A stretch of DNA of 64,000 nucleotides, taken from contig CAMIZK010000002.1 in NCBI GenBank assembly GCA_946403315.1, forward strand, positions 1 to 64,000, in the 5' to 3' direction. Source of the stretch: an uncultured Bacteroidales bacterium. GTDB taxonomy: Bacteria; Bacteroidota; Bacteroidia; Bacteroidales; Paludibacteraceae. Shown piece by piece: positions 49,801 to 55,301 of the stretch. Numbering within the stretch: the stretch's first letter is position 1; each line of letters opens with the position of its first letter. Under the pieces are notes generated by a model that saw nothing but the letters and a program-made list of their open reading frames with translations, was not told where the DNA came from and made no database searches. The translations under genes and the position numbers were made by a program.

Positions 49801-50143
49801 TAAAAGCTACAAAAACATTTTTACAATTGATTCCTCCATTCACTGTTACCCCAGATCCATTGCGCCCATAGTATATATTGTTGCACATTCCAAATGTTTT
49901 GGAAGATCCACTAGCTGTTGCAGATGTCATATTGTATGTTCCAGCATCCAAAGCTACCACAGACGTTCCCCATGCCATGCCGATATTGGCGATACTCATC
50001 ACGAGTACGGCAAAAAGTAGCATAAGAGTTCGACGAAGATAGGACATAAGTCCAATCCGATTCTCTCTCGTTAGTGTCTCGCTAGTCTGATTTGGACTAG
50101 CTTCCGTCCCAAATGACTGATTAAAAAGTAAATGTTTTTTCAT
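40865..50143 (-). CDS. giant InlB-B-repeat surface protein, 3092 aa
   Basis: The signal segment LRRTLMLLFAVLVMSIANIG follows an unusual 33-residue N-terminal extension; an ATG at 50047 (MSYLRRTL) would remove it. Near residue 365 GDFNNWDPD suggests a starch-binding-like or CBM48-like E-set module. From about 700 to 2250 run at least seven Listeria-Bacteroides (InlB B) repeats with the core GYxFxGW...YAxW (for example GYTFTGW, GYLFQGW, GYAFAGW). A BIG2-like domain (SSSNTDVVTVNASTGVITAV) is near 2340-2420, then a jelly-roll-like C-terminal part and the tail YIIRGGRMYSVDGALVK, a Bacteroidales end motif. It is probably a surface adhesin. Its leader is highly structured (50180-50346). Confidence 0.85.
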   Translation of the reverse strand: MKKHLLFNQSFGTEASPNQTSETLTRENRIGLMSYLRRTLMLLFAVLVMSIANIGMAWGTSVVALDAGTYNMTSATASGSSKTFGMCNNIYYGRNGSGVTVNGGINCKNVFVAFKISSSSTISFSLKNTSGSTRTDTWDIKPISNADFVAIVSQYDNSGTSATYYSNEASTVSSITGELEKNSTGSTSVSATLPAGCYGFYNSTHSGDGNYITSIVVTAASSARTFKSGQTIFFKDASGNISGLSCLWKVSDSGKGNIYAYFWNDTEGAWSTYGDKVSGNWNEASAIYKFTVPGIGKEYTKVKFTRGTAATLETGSGWYGQQTADQTPEVGKNMYIQNTSAAVSSRYNGSWAKYAPDPALIGDFNNWDPDANVFGDYDGNVGVTYFTLGETSHTYGFKILQGETYYSFDNMGGGWTLTATRTSEQQLYDNNGNSNITSTTEVGEYAMKYDKSSHKFKALYYPDERLTKNTILYFDGRRETNWQAAPYHTKFYFKKYDSDTEISYLFSENPVESWVYYVTVPNNDKVGKVQLMRMNPSNHGEQWCYNNLVHVNTRSSSLQNCLTEEVGNESACSPWTPGWTTYCPPTTSETFTDNSTSVIAGTSGDGTSENPYLVPTTGTINVQASALKAVADGNMTINYDFKVDDSSEQAGEGNTYSKGSLSNNTTYTMSVDAYTVYNLDDSKNSTKHTPTALYYKALDVYTISYNKGSNGTGDNTTDEKIYGISKTLLGVTFTRTGYTQTAWNTDPSGTGGTSYSLSGSYTGNADVTLYPTWTANPISVTLAKGTNGTANRSATINYDATTYASFTAVSGNTGYRCTGYYDGETQVLNADGSFAADNVTGYITSGKWTKASNCTLTAHWTEQSYSITYKDGGNTEFSGTHADGHPTSHTYGSATALKKATKTGYAFAGWYTSSSCTGDAVTSLGATDYDDDIILYARWVELDLHQPGTYEKPEANDGYGRPLKNKTVSGSAHDYEVYMVTLQDSKGALYAGSKDTIPDGYAMFTTGAATTEIKGDGWVSFYAKSFEGSVGSLNNDEFSGSTKRIKNSHYAYINDASYVRLRVKGYDEFAFCGSLYNPDKYPDEIFTVKINGASQTLDSYTDQSIHVFRFELDDDKEYFIEVSGITKGSHGHKFRGFSLRLPDVTRYTVSATNTDGYGSVDVTSISNVRSGSTIYTSSNTLTVGGTTVTATENSSTAQYSYAFNNWTKSDGTSLPGTVTGAITVRANFTQTPVNYTLAWNANGGDAMSGTYTSGSTGYGTAIMAPNDPTRDGYTFTGWKSASNGSGDDYTGYMPAADVTYYAQWTKLYASGTYQFDGHLTVGTSPGMTVTTSEVSYDAFRIDNLFFSGSKIQFEGTDGTPQGDGDDYKGWKMKTNNSTIKFFVEYDSDVEVSIGGIGSSSSCKISYTDQSSVDHSNTSISAGNNPSYEVKAGTMVTITFTVDEGNKKSVTLKRIAISETAACTNPSASLSDGAYEVLGTALDLRTLWSSSNTTDGVTFTVTNAGGTSGTIAGDGYSFSASAAGSATIRAVQTSTGAYCDADETATITVTMPTYDVTLNANGGTINPGNNVTSYTYGVGATLPTDVTKSGYLFQGWYDNSGFSGDAVTTISSSATGNKTFYAKWYELAEKCETTNSTFADAVWIDKYVNGIRYDIEGTDGDQFEMGDGHYFHLFIGDLGTIKEIKLTITAVGTSSASTGIDYDFLESNEYAYYDFGDHTEDVTAERSLSTGTLSLRPTSGENNDFAFKTNGTTLTISNICIYYEPASYTLTWSTDGDVLTGDYTSGTVAYGTPITAPNTPTKTGYTFDAWSPTPAATMPAANTTYTATWTANTYDVDLTLTGSKATKESGTTGTNAATYGTNHTLTFAAVSGYTLPSDVTVYIGEDQASNGTEYSWSVSAGVGTLTIDGDYILDDITITVTAVEDVTTYSVIYTGTTPTTGSLPVDDTEYSGDGSETVTVEGDNSMTLTGYDFRGWHDGTTFFLEGQEFTMPASDVTLTAVWEPKSLAPVTLFSTDFSNAVWSGITNICAEKNAVDEEYNGITFHSYKNSDGGLPFVVDQSAGTMTWCNNNMSSNFWIAIPVTGVNGSITITVDNGSTATRFKYVVKQETSISGSGGSGTENSNSASDPATVTISNLNKSDYVVYLGRQGSGLTTITSITITTPGTDVHYDVAFDADGKPSDDMPSTVVGVPSGKLILAPSEIPTASGYTFDTWVTASGGSTEFDFAATTITSAKTIYAKWHTHTAITTQPEITIQAEIDEEFTLGSDMVAAGENLTYHWYSCDEDGTNRSSLADASSTKTKSETKTSAGTYYYICVVSGDYGDDVESNVVTVTVCTSIDPSLSYSATTIYAYGGKPREARPTLTDNTSGGAVTYSSSNTDVVTVNASTGVITAVGSGTATITATIAAVDDYCGATTTCNITVPALVQQTINLNSAWTTVPNMTFPGDPTSTLTKNANISATGYSIDESNNKSDLSSKIYGIPSTTSKDDNYYMSLKFNTPSYPVRVTSVVVPIQPITNTASAIVTVSDGTTTVTSTEETDIPDGAKKTCTFTITPTVFAAGSTITVKIFVYDQSGDKGFRLGSPILVNGSVLVDQRFTDANSTGLWSDPANWDGGSLPEIYHDVVIEKSVAVDIAHATAKSIVIYNNRSDKTGKLTIQPNKGLEVDGTIQKTTDGSTKTATGEADLVLESSSAGNASLIFNNSNGCAATVQMYSKAGIDGSTWNWQYVGTPFTGSIPLYNYYGSWMYKWDNGGWAVVKGGDELDPFAGYCLTQSEATTHVMGGTLVPTTSKSVTMAASTDMVLANSWTAPIYIGGFTAETFTSAPATIYLFNTGMAENGSEEYVSGDEAGTYVTVPINSAPYTGNELIAPMQGFFVTTNGGAEGTITMNYNDLVRPSGEHTDIVAGPMKAPKRIEERPEVMKIRAEGSVYNDRVVILSREDFSQGFDNGWDGKKMSFGNASPSVYVINEEGGYDAVSAIPEYEGTVVGFRAGTDSEYTIRFEYDGEEMLYLNDLQEQEATPIDSMRTYTFTAEAGDNEARFIISTTPIQKVITDIDPASGEQSAKVRKVIINDHIYIIRGGRMYSVDGALVK

Positions 50144-50179
50144 TGTATTTAAGTGTTTTTTATGTTATTCTATTTTGGG

Positions 50180-50346
50180 TTCTCGCAAGGATGCGAGAAA
50201 AATGCGCGGTGTTTTTGGGTGTCGGATGGGATCCGACCTAAGGGACAAACGCTTTTTTATTGTCGGATGGCATCCGACGTAATAAACGAAGGCCTTATAT
50301 TGTTCTTATTGTACTGTTCTTAGATTGTTGTCGGGACATGGTCCCG
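50180..50346 (-). promoter_or_regulatory. structured leader with four hairpins
   Basis: Four perfect hairpins lie upstream of the giant gene: TTCTCGCA/TGCGAGAA (50180-50199), GTCGGAT/ATCCGAC (50221-50237 and again 50262-50278) and CGGGAC/GTCCCG (50332-50346); the last three have 3-nt loops. None is followed by a T run. I found no -33/-7 pair in 50144-50510, so the promoter is unidentified. Confidence 0.55.
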
Positions 50347-50436
50347 TGATGGTCCTGTTCTTAACTTCACTTTCGTTGCGTACGATTATTACTTATCCTC
50401 ACATTTGTTCGGAACGATTATTGCTTAACGAAAAAG

Positions 50437-50478
50437 ACTATAAACAAATCTGACACAAAACTTTCGTTTCATGTCAGA
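50437..50478 (-). terminator. terminator of the PIN toxin operon
   Basis: TCTGACA (50472-50478 on the minus strand) pairs with TGTCAGA (50449-50455), 16-nt loop, followed by TTTGTTTATAGTCTTTTT. It lies 30 bp after the toxin stop. Confidence 0.55.
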
Positions 50479-50510
50479 CTGAATTGTATAAATAATGTAG
50501 GGAATTATGC

Positions 50511-50927
50511 TTAGTATCTAATTCCGGATAATAGAACCAAGAACTCTTGATACGTCATAATTACGGTGTCACGATGTTGCTTTAGCACTAATAAATCCTT
50601 ATCTCCTGTTACAATCATACTTGCCTGTATAGCTTCGGCCATTGCCAATAGATATGCGTCTTTCGCATCGCGGATAGAGGATTCGACCGCAGGATAGTCC
50701 TCAATCGGATAGCATCTCGTTCTCATCAACTCCCACATTGCTTCTATCGCCTCATGGGATATATGTTCGCGAATCTTCGGACGAGACAATACTGATTGTA
50801 TCTCCGCTACTTGCTCCGGAGAAACAAAAACCTTAACGTCCGCATTGTCAAACACGGATGCAACACTCTGCAACTGCTTCCCGAATAAGAAGGAAATCCA
50901 AATATTAGTATCCAATATGACGTTCAT
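50511..50927 (-). CDS. PIN-domain toxin
   Basis: A 138-residue PIN protein from the ATG at 50927 (MNVILDTNIWISFLFG, D6). Other acidic site residues are in VSPEQVAEIQSVLSRP, SIRDAKDAYLLAMAE and IVTGDKDLLVL. PIN toxins are Mg-dependent ribonucleases. The start lies one base after the stop of the small antitoxin gene, typical of toxin-antitoxin operons. The target is unknown. Confidence 0.85.
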   Translation of the reverse strand: MNVILDTNIWISFLFGKQLQSVASVFDNADVKVFVSPEQVAEIQSVLSRPKIREHISHEAIEAMWELMRTRCYPIEDYPAVESSIRDAKDAYLLAMAEAIQASMIVTGDKDLLVLKQHRDTVIMTYQEFLVLLSGIRY

Positions 50928-50928
50928 C

Positions 50929-51123
50929 TTACTTTCTATATCGAACGGCATCTACTTCTGCTTGGATCTCTTCATCTGTCAGCGCAGCATCGTTTCTTGA
51001 GCACGCCTCAATGAAACGTGCAACAGGATTGCGACGACTCTCAATAGTCCATCCCATACGACTAGCAAACTGCATTATCAGCGCAACGTCTGTTGTCGGC
51101 ATTTTTAATACTACATCTTCCAT
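50929..51123 (-). CDS. antitoxin of the PIN pair
   Basis: A 64-residue protein (MEDVVLKMPTTDVALIMQF, then MGWTIESRR and ALTDEEIQAEVDAVR). Small size, tight coupling to the PIN gene and an acidic C-terminal helix fit an antitoxin. No ribbon-helix-helix or AbrB motif is certain. Promoter at 51154-51185. Confidence 0.7.
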   Translation of the reverse strand: MEDVVLKMPTTDVALIMQFASRMGWTIESRRNPVARFIEACSRNDAALTDEEIQAEVDAVRYRK

Positions 51124-51153
51124 ATATCGTTGTTTTTTTTACCTTTGGCGCTG

Positions 51154-51185
51154 CAAAGGTACTGCTTTTTTTTGACATATGCAAG
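51154..51185 (-). promoter_or_regulatory. promoter of the toxin-antitoxin operon
   Basis: Minus-strand -33 CTTG (51182-51185, context CTTGCATATGTC), 20-nt spacer, -7 TACCTTTG (51154-51161). Leader about 27 nt. Confidence 0.75.
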
Positions 51186-51297
51186 ACTTACCTACATTTT
51201 TTCAGTCTTTTTCAATAAATCAAAGATCTTTTTGCCGTCTTTTCAGTCCTCGGCCTGACTTTACCTCTACCCACACGGCAAAACAAGCGACAATGCT

Positions 51298-51495
51298 TCA
51301 TTGCCACTTACTCACACACTTTAAACTGCCTAATCGACTAACGAATACACCCTTATTTTGATGGGGGGGGTATTCGCAGCTTATCAGATTAAAGTTAATC
51401 ATTTGTAACATGATTTTCGTGTTTTTTATGCTATTCCGGTTTGATTTGTAAGCCCATTTTTCGCACGTACATACGTACGAAAGAGTTATGCGCAT
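51298..51495 (-). CDS. possible small protein with C8 tract
   Basis: A 65-residue frame (MRITLSYVCTCEKWAYKS at its start) whose ATG lies 11 nt after the predicted start of a perfect promoter, the same spacing as other genes here. It contains a run of eight C (plus-strand G8 at 51363-51370) that would change the frame on slippage, and an 11-bp palindrome just after the start. No homology recognised. A non-coding transcript is the alternative. Nothing else is seen in 51186-51597 besides this unit. Confidence 0.3.
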   Translation of the reverse strand: MRITLSYVCTCEKWAYKSNRNSIKNTKIMLQMINFNLISCEYPPHQNKGVFVSRLGSLKCVSKWQ

Positions 51496-51541
51496 ACAAA
51501 ATTGGGTGCAAAGTTACAACAAAAAAAGCAATTTTGCAAAT
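51459..51541 (-). promoter_or_regulatory. promoter and 11-bp palindrome
   Basis: Minus-strand -33 TTTG (51538-51541), 20-nt spacer, -7 TAACTTTG (51510-51517). Downstream, TTTCGCACGTA (51459-51469) and TACGTACGAAA (51472-51482) form an inverted repeat with one mismatch and a 2-bp centre. Confidence 0.65.
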
Positions 51542-51597
51542 TTTACTTTACAAAAAAATGCCATTTTTGTTAATTTTTTACAAAAAGTACAGAAAAT

Positions 51598-53859
51598 TTA
51601 CGCAAAGTCGGGAGAAATCTTCTCTAATTTCGCATGCGTCAGCAATAAGGTCTTTGTTCCCTGCGTGTCAAAACGGATCTCGATCTTATCGTTTTCGGTG
51701 ACTTCATCGCGATACACACGCACCACCGTTCCGACACCGAAAACGCGGTGGGATATTCTATCATCGGGTTTCCATTCCGATGATAGAATAGGCGAATGGT
51801 TATTGGCTAAAGGCGAATGGTTATTGGAGATTGGAGATTTGGGAGAAGTAGGCGTACTAGGAATCCTAGGAAGACTAGGGATCCTAGGGAGACTAGGAGC
51901 CGGTTCTCTTTTTTTCTCGATCTCAAAGAAGCGTTTATCGATATCGTTCAGGAAACGGGAATAGGAGTTAAAGGAGAAGGTGCCATTACGGAAGCGCTGG
52001 CGGGCAAAGGAGAGATGACATTGCTCCATGGCACGCGTAATCGCTACATAAAGTAAACGGCGCTCTTCTTCGATCTCCTGCGGTTTGATAGCAAACTGCG
52101 ACGGGAAGAGGTTTTCTTCCAGACCCACGATAAACACCACCGGAAACTCGAGACCTTTCGCCGCATGGACGGTCATCAGCGTCACCCGTTCCGTTGTATC
52201 CGCCAGGTTCTCATCCTGATCCGTTTGCAGACTGACTTCACTTAAGAAATCCGTGATCGGTGTATAATCGATGCCTTCGTTCGCCCGTTGTTCGACAAAC
52301 TCCCGAATGGCGTTTAACAACTCCTGCACGTTCTGTGCCCGGTCAATGCCTTCCTGTGTCCTGTCTATCGACAGCGCCGTCATCACACCCGACATCTTGA
52401 GCACATGTTCCGTGAACGCATAGGCATCCATCGTCTCACTCAAGTCATGGAAGCCGTCGATCATCTGTGCAAAGGTTTGCAGTTTCTTCTTTACCGCCGC
52501 ACCGACCTCCAATCCCGTCTCATCGGGGGAACGCATGACGTCCAAGTAACAACGATGATGCTCGATGGCATTTTCTGCCACTTTCCGCATCGTGGTATCC
52601 CCGATTCCTCTACCGGGAAAACCGACGATACGAAGCAAAGCTTCGTTATCCCGTGCATTGACCGCTAAACGAAGATATCCGAGAGCATCTTTGATCTCCT
52701 TGCGCTGGTAGAAAGAGGTGCCTCCGTAAATGCGATAAGGGATGTTCAGTTTTCGCAGTTCCCCTTCGATCACACGGCTTTGCGCATTCGTTCGATATAA
52801 GACAGCAAACGAGTCGTATCCTTTATGCCGCATTCGTTGGATCTTGGTCGCAACACCGAGTGCTTCGGTTCGATCGTCCATATAAGGTTGAAGCGACAAA
52901 GGCTGACCTTCTTCTTTCTCGGAAAAAACAGTCTTTTCGATCTGGTGTTGGTTCTTATGAATCAGCGCATTAGCAGCGTTAACGATATTCTGAGTAGAAC
53001 GGTAGTTTTGTTCCAGTTTGAAGAGTTTCGCCTGCGGATAGACTTGCCGGAAATTGAGGATATTCCGGATGTCGGCACCGCGGAAAGAATAGATACTCTG
53101 CGCATCGTCTCCGACGACACAGATGTTGTTCTGCGGTGCTGCCAGACGCTCTACCAGTTTGAACTGGATATAGTTCGTATCCTGGTACTCATCGACTAAG
53201 ATATACTGAAACTGCTGCTGGTATTTTTGCTTCACTTCCGGACTAATCTCCATTAATCGTAACATATTGATTAACAGATCGTCAAAGTCCATCGCGTTGG
53301 CCGCTTTCAGACGCGCTTCATAGAGGGAATAAACCGTGGATAGATCATACATCCGCATCTCCCTATCTTCTCGTAACAACTGCTGGTTCAGTCCATAATC
53401 CCGGGGACCGATTCCGCTGTTCTTGGCCATGGAGATGCGACTCAGCACCGCTGCCGGTTTATATATTTTTTCATCCAGGCCCTGCTCCTTACAGATGGCT
53501 TTGATCACCGATTTCGAATCCGTGGTGTCGTAGATCGAGAAATCCCGCGTGTATCCTAAAATATCCGCATACGGGCGTATGAGACGCGTACACGTAGAGT
53601 GGAAAGTGCCCATCATGAGATAGCGTGCTTCTTCTCCCACCAACTTCTGGATACGCTCTTTCATCTCCCGGGCAGCTTTGTTGGTGAAAGTAAGTGCCAT
53701 GATTCGATTTGCCGGAACACCCTGCTGCAACAGATAAGCGATGCGGTAGGTCAGCACCCTCGTCTTACCCGATCCGGCACCCGCTACAATGAGCGAGGCA
53801 CCTTCCGTATATGTCACCGCATCCCGTTGGGAAGCGTTCAACTGGTCCAAAAAATCCAT
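51598..53859 (-). CDS. UvrD/PcrA-type DNA helicase
   Basis: A 753-residue superfamily 1A helicase from the ATG at 53859 (MDFLDQLNASQRDAV), which fits the promoter. Motif I is GAGSGKT (27-33), motif II LVDEYQDTN, motif III VGDDAQSIYSFRGA, motif IV EQNYRST, motif V MTVHAAKGLEF and motif VI LYVAITRA. The C-terminal linker before the last domain (PSLPRIPSLPRIPSTPTSPK, then NNHSPLANNHSP) is coded by repeats at 51789-51899. It unwinds DNA in repair and replication restart. Confidence 0.92.
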   Translation of the reverse strand: MDFLDQLNASQRDAVTYTEGASLIVAGAGSGKTRVLTYRIAYLLQQGVPANRIMALTFTNKAAREMKERIQKLVGEEARYLMMGTFHSTCTRLIRPYADILGYTRDFSIYDTTDSKSVIKAICKEQGLDEKIYKPAAVLSRISMAKNSGIGPRDYGLNQQLLREDREMRMYDLSTVYSLYEARLKAANAMDFDDLLINMLRLMEISPEVKQKYQQQFQYILVDEYQDTNYIQFKLVERLAAPQNNICVVGDDAQSIYSFRGADIRNILNFRQVYPQAKLFKLEQNYRSTQNIVNAANALIHKNQHQIEKTVFSEKEEGQPLSLQPYMDDRTEALGVATKIQRMRHKGYDSFAVLYRTNAQSRVIEGELRKLNIPYRIYGGTSFYQRKEIKDALGYLRLAVNARDNEALLRIVGFPGRGIGDTTMRKVAENAIEHHRCYLDVMRSPDETGLEVGAAVKKKLQTFAQMIDGFHDLSETMDAYAFTEHVLKMSGVMTALSIDRTQEGIDRAQNVQELLNAIREFVEQRANEGIDYTPITDFLSEVSLQTDQDENLADTTERVTLMTVHAAKGLEFPVVFIVGLEENLFPSQFAIKPQEIEEERRLLYVAITRAMEQCHLSFARQRFRNGTFSFNSYSRFLNDIDKRFFEIEKKREPAPSLPRIPSLPRIPSTPTSPKSPISNNHSPLANNHSPILSSEWKPDDRISHRVFGVGTVVRVYRDEVTENDKIEIRFDTQGTKTLLLTHAKLEKISPDFA
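51789..51899 (-). repeat. two in-frame repeats in the helicase linker
   Basis: GGCGAATGGTTATTGG-type words (51789-51842) are followed by about 2.5 copies of an 18-bp unit AGACTAGGGATCCTAGGG (51854-51899). Together they code for the linker PSLPRIPSLPRIPS and NNHSPLANNHSP. Confidence 0.7.
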
Positions 53860-53868
53860 AATCGGGCA

Positions 53869-53916
53869 CAAAATTACAAAAAAACTTGCATATATGCAAA
53901 AAAATTTGTAATTTTG
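53869..53916. promoter_or_regulatory. divergent promoters sharing one -33 palindrome
   Basis: Minus strand: TTTG (53897-53900), 20 nt, TAATTTTG (53869-53876) for the helicase gene. Plus strand: CTTG (53885-53888), 20 nt, TAATTTTG (53909-53916) for the methyltransferase gene. Both -33 boxes are the ends of the palindrome TTGCATATATGCAA (53886-53899). Confidence 0.75.
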
Positions 53917-53933
53917 CACCAAATTTGCGAAAA

Positions 53934-55301
53934 ATGTTACCGGTTGAGTTCATAGAATCGATGCATCAGCAGATGGGTAATGAAGCCGAACTGCTGATTC
54001 GGGCACTGGAAACGGAGCCTGTTACCTCGATTCGGCTCAACACCAAACTGGATGTGCTGACTTTTGAAGGCGAGCCGGAAGAAGTGCCATGGCATATCGA
54101 CGGGTATTATCTGAGTCAACGGCCGCAATTCACCCTTGATCCCTTATTCCACGCCGGTTGTTACTATGTGCAGGAAGCGAGTTCGATGTTCATTCAGCAG
54201 ATTCTGGAACAATACGTCGATACGTCGTCTATCGTGCTGGATCTGTGTGCGGCCCCCGGAGGCAAGAGTACGCTGATCAGTGAGTTTCTCGGCGGAGACG
54301 GACTGCTGTTAAGCAACGAAGTGGTGCGTCAACGCGTGTTCATCTTATCGGAGAACATCCAGAAATGGGGCAACGGCAACACCGTCGTGACGCATAACAC
54401 GGCGGAAGAGTACGGCGAACGATGCAAGCATCTGTTTGACTGCATCTTAGTCGATGCGCCCTGTTCCGGTGAAGGTATGTTCCGTAAAGATGAACAGGCA
54501 CGGAACGAGTGGAGTCTCAAGGCTGTCAAGGCTTGTGCAGAACGGCAACGGAGTATCTTGATGGATGTCTGGGATGCGCTCAAACCCGGTGGAATACTGA
54601 TCTATTCGACCTGCACGTTTAACCAGGAAGAGAACGAGAAGAACGTGGAGTGGTTAGCCGAGACGCTGGGTGCCGAAGTGCTGCCTGTCGATTATGATCC
54701 GACGTGGGGTATCACCGAAGGAACGGTAGGTTACCATTTCTATCCGCATAAGACCAAAGGCGAAGGATTCTATGTTTGCGCGTTGCGGAAACTCGAGGCG
54801 AATGGCGAATGGACGAATGGCGAATGGGCTAATGGACGAAGGGCGAATGGACGAAAGGCGAAAGAGACGAACCTGCAGCACCCGGAATATATGCCGGTCA
54901 TGCGGAGCTGGTTACAGCATCCGGACGATTGGGCCATTCGGTATTCGGACCGTTTTGCGACGGCTTATCCGTTTAAGTTCAAAGAGATCATCGATTGGTT
55001 GAGTACGCAGTTAACCTGTATCTCGACGGGATTCGGTTTAGGCGAAGAGCGCGGAAAGGGCATCGCGCCGCAGCATAGTCTATCTATGACGAAAGACCTC
55101 CGTAAGGAAGCCTTTCCGAATGTCGCGTTGACGCGTGAACAAGCACTCAGTTATTTGCGGACCGAGGCTTTGGCTTTGAATGATGTCCCACTCGGCCTCG
55201 TCCTTTTGACCTATGAGGGTGTCCCCCTTGGTTTCGCGAAGAATGTCGGGAACCGCCTGAATAACCTTTACCCGAATGAGTGGAGGATTCGGAAGCTTTA
55301 G
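53934..55301 (+). CDS. RsmF/Sun-family rRNA m5C methyltransferase
   Basis: A 455-residue protein from the ATG at 53934 (MLPVEFIESMHQQMG). SAM motif I is DLCAAPGGKSTLISEFL, motif IV ILVDAPCSGEGMF and motif VI YSTCTFNQEEN with the catalytic cysteines. The C-terminal domain ends LGNxxx-like with FAKNVGNRLNNLYPNEWRI, as in RsmF/YebU. Residues 289-311 (ANGEWTNGEWANGRRANGRK) are four 15-bp repeats inserted before the C-terminal domain. Its last 155 bases overlap rhlE on the other strand. Confidence 0.88.
   Translation: MLPVEFIESMHQQMGNEAELLIRALETEPVTSIRLNTKLDVLTFEGEPEEVPWHIDGYYLSQRPQFTLDPLFHAGCYYVQEASSMFIQQILEQYVDTSSIVLDLCAAPGGKSTLISEFLGGDGLLLSNEVVRQRVFILSENIQKWGNGNTVVTHNTAEEYGERCKHLFDCILVDAPCSGEGMFRKDEQARNEWSLKAVKACAERQRSILMDVWDALKPGGILIYSTCTFNQEENEKNVEWLAETLGAEVLPVDYDPTWGITEGTVGYHFYPHKTKGEGFYVCALRKLEANGEWTNGEWANGRRANGRKAKETNLQHPEYMPVMRSWLQHPDDWAIRYSDRFATAYPFKFKEIIDWLSTQLTCISTGFGLGEERGKGIAPQHSLSMTKDLRKEAFPNVALTREQALSYLRTEALALNDVPLGLVLLTYEGVPLGFAKNVGNRLNNLYPNEWRIRKL
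54798..54866 (+). repeat. four in-frame 15-bp units in the methyltransferase gene
   Basis: Units start at 54798, 54813, 54828 and 54843 and read (G/A)C(G/T)AATGG(C/A)(G/C)(A/G)A(T/A)GG-like; each codes for xNG(E/R)(W/R/K). They join the methyltransferase domain to the C-terminal PUA-like domain. Confidence 0.75.

Noticed and set aside
40865-50143. Many plus-strand frames opposite the giant protein gene
   Set aside because: They reflect the low-complexity T/S/G/Y-rich coding of the minus strand and show no motifs.
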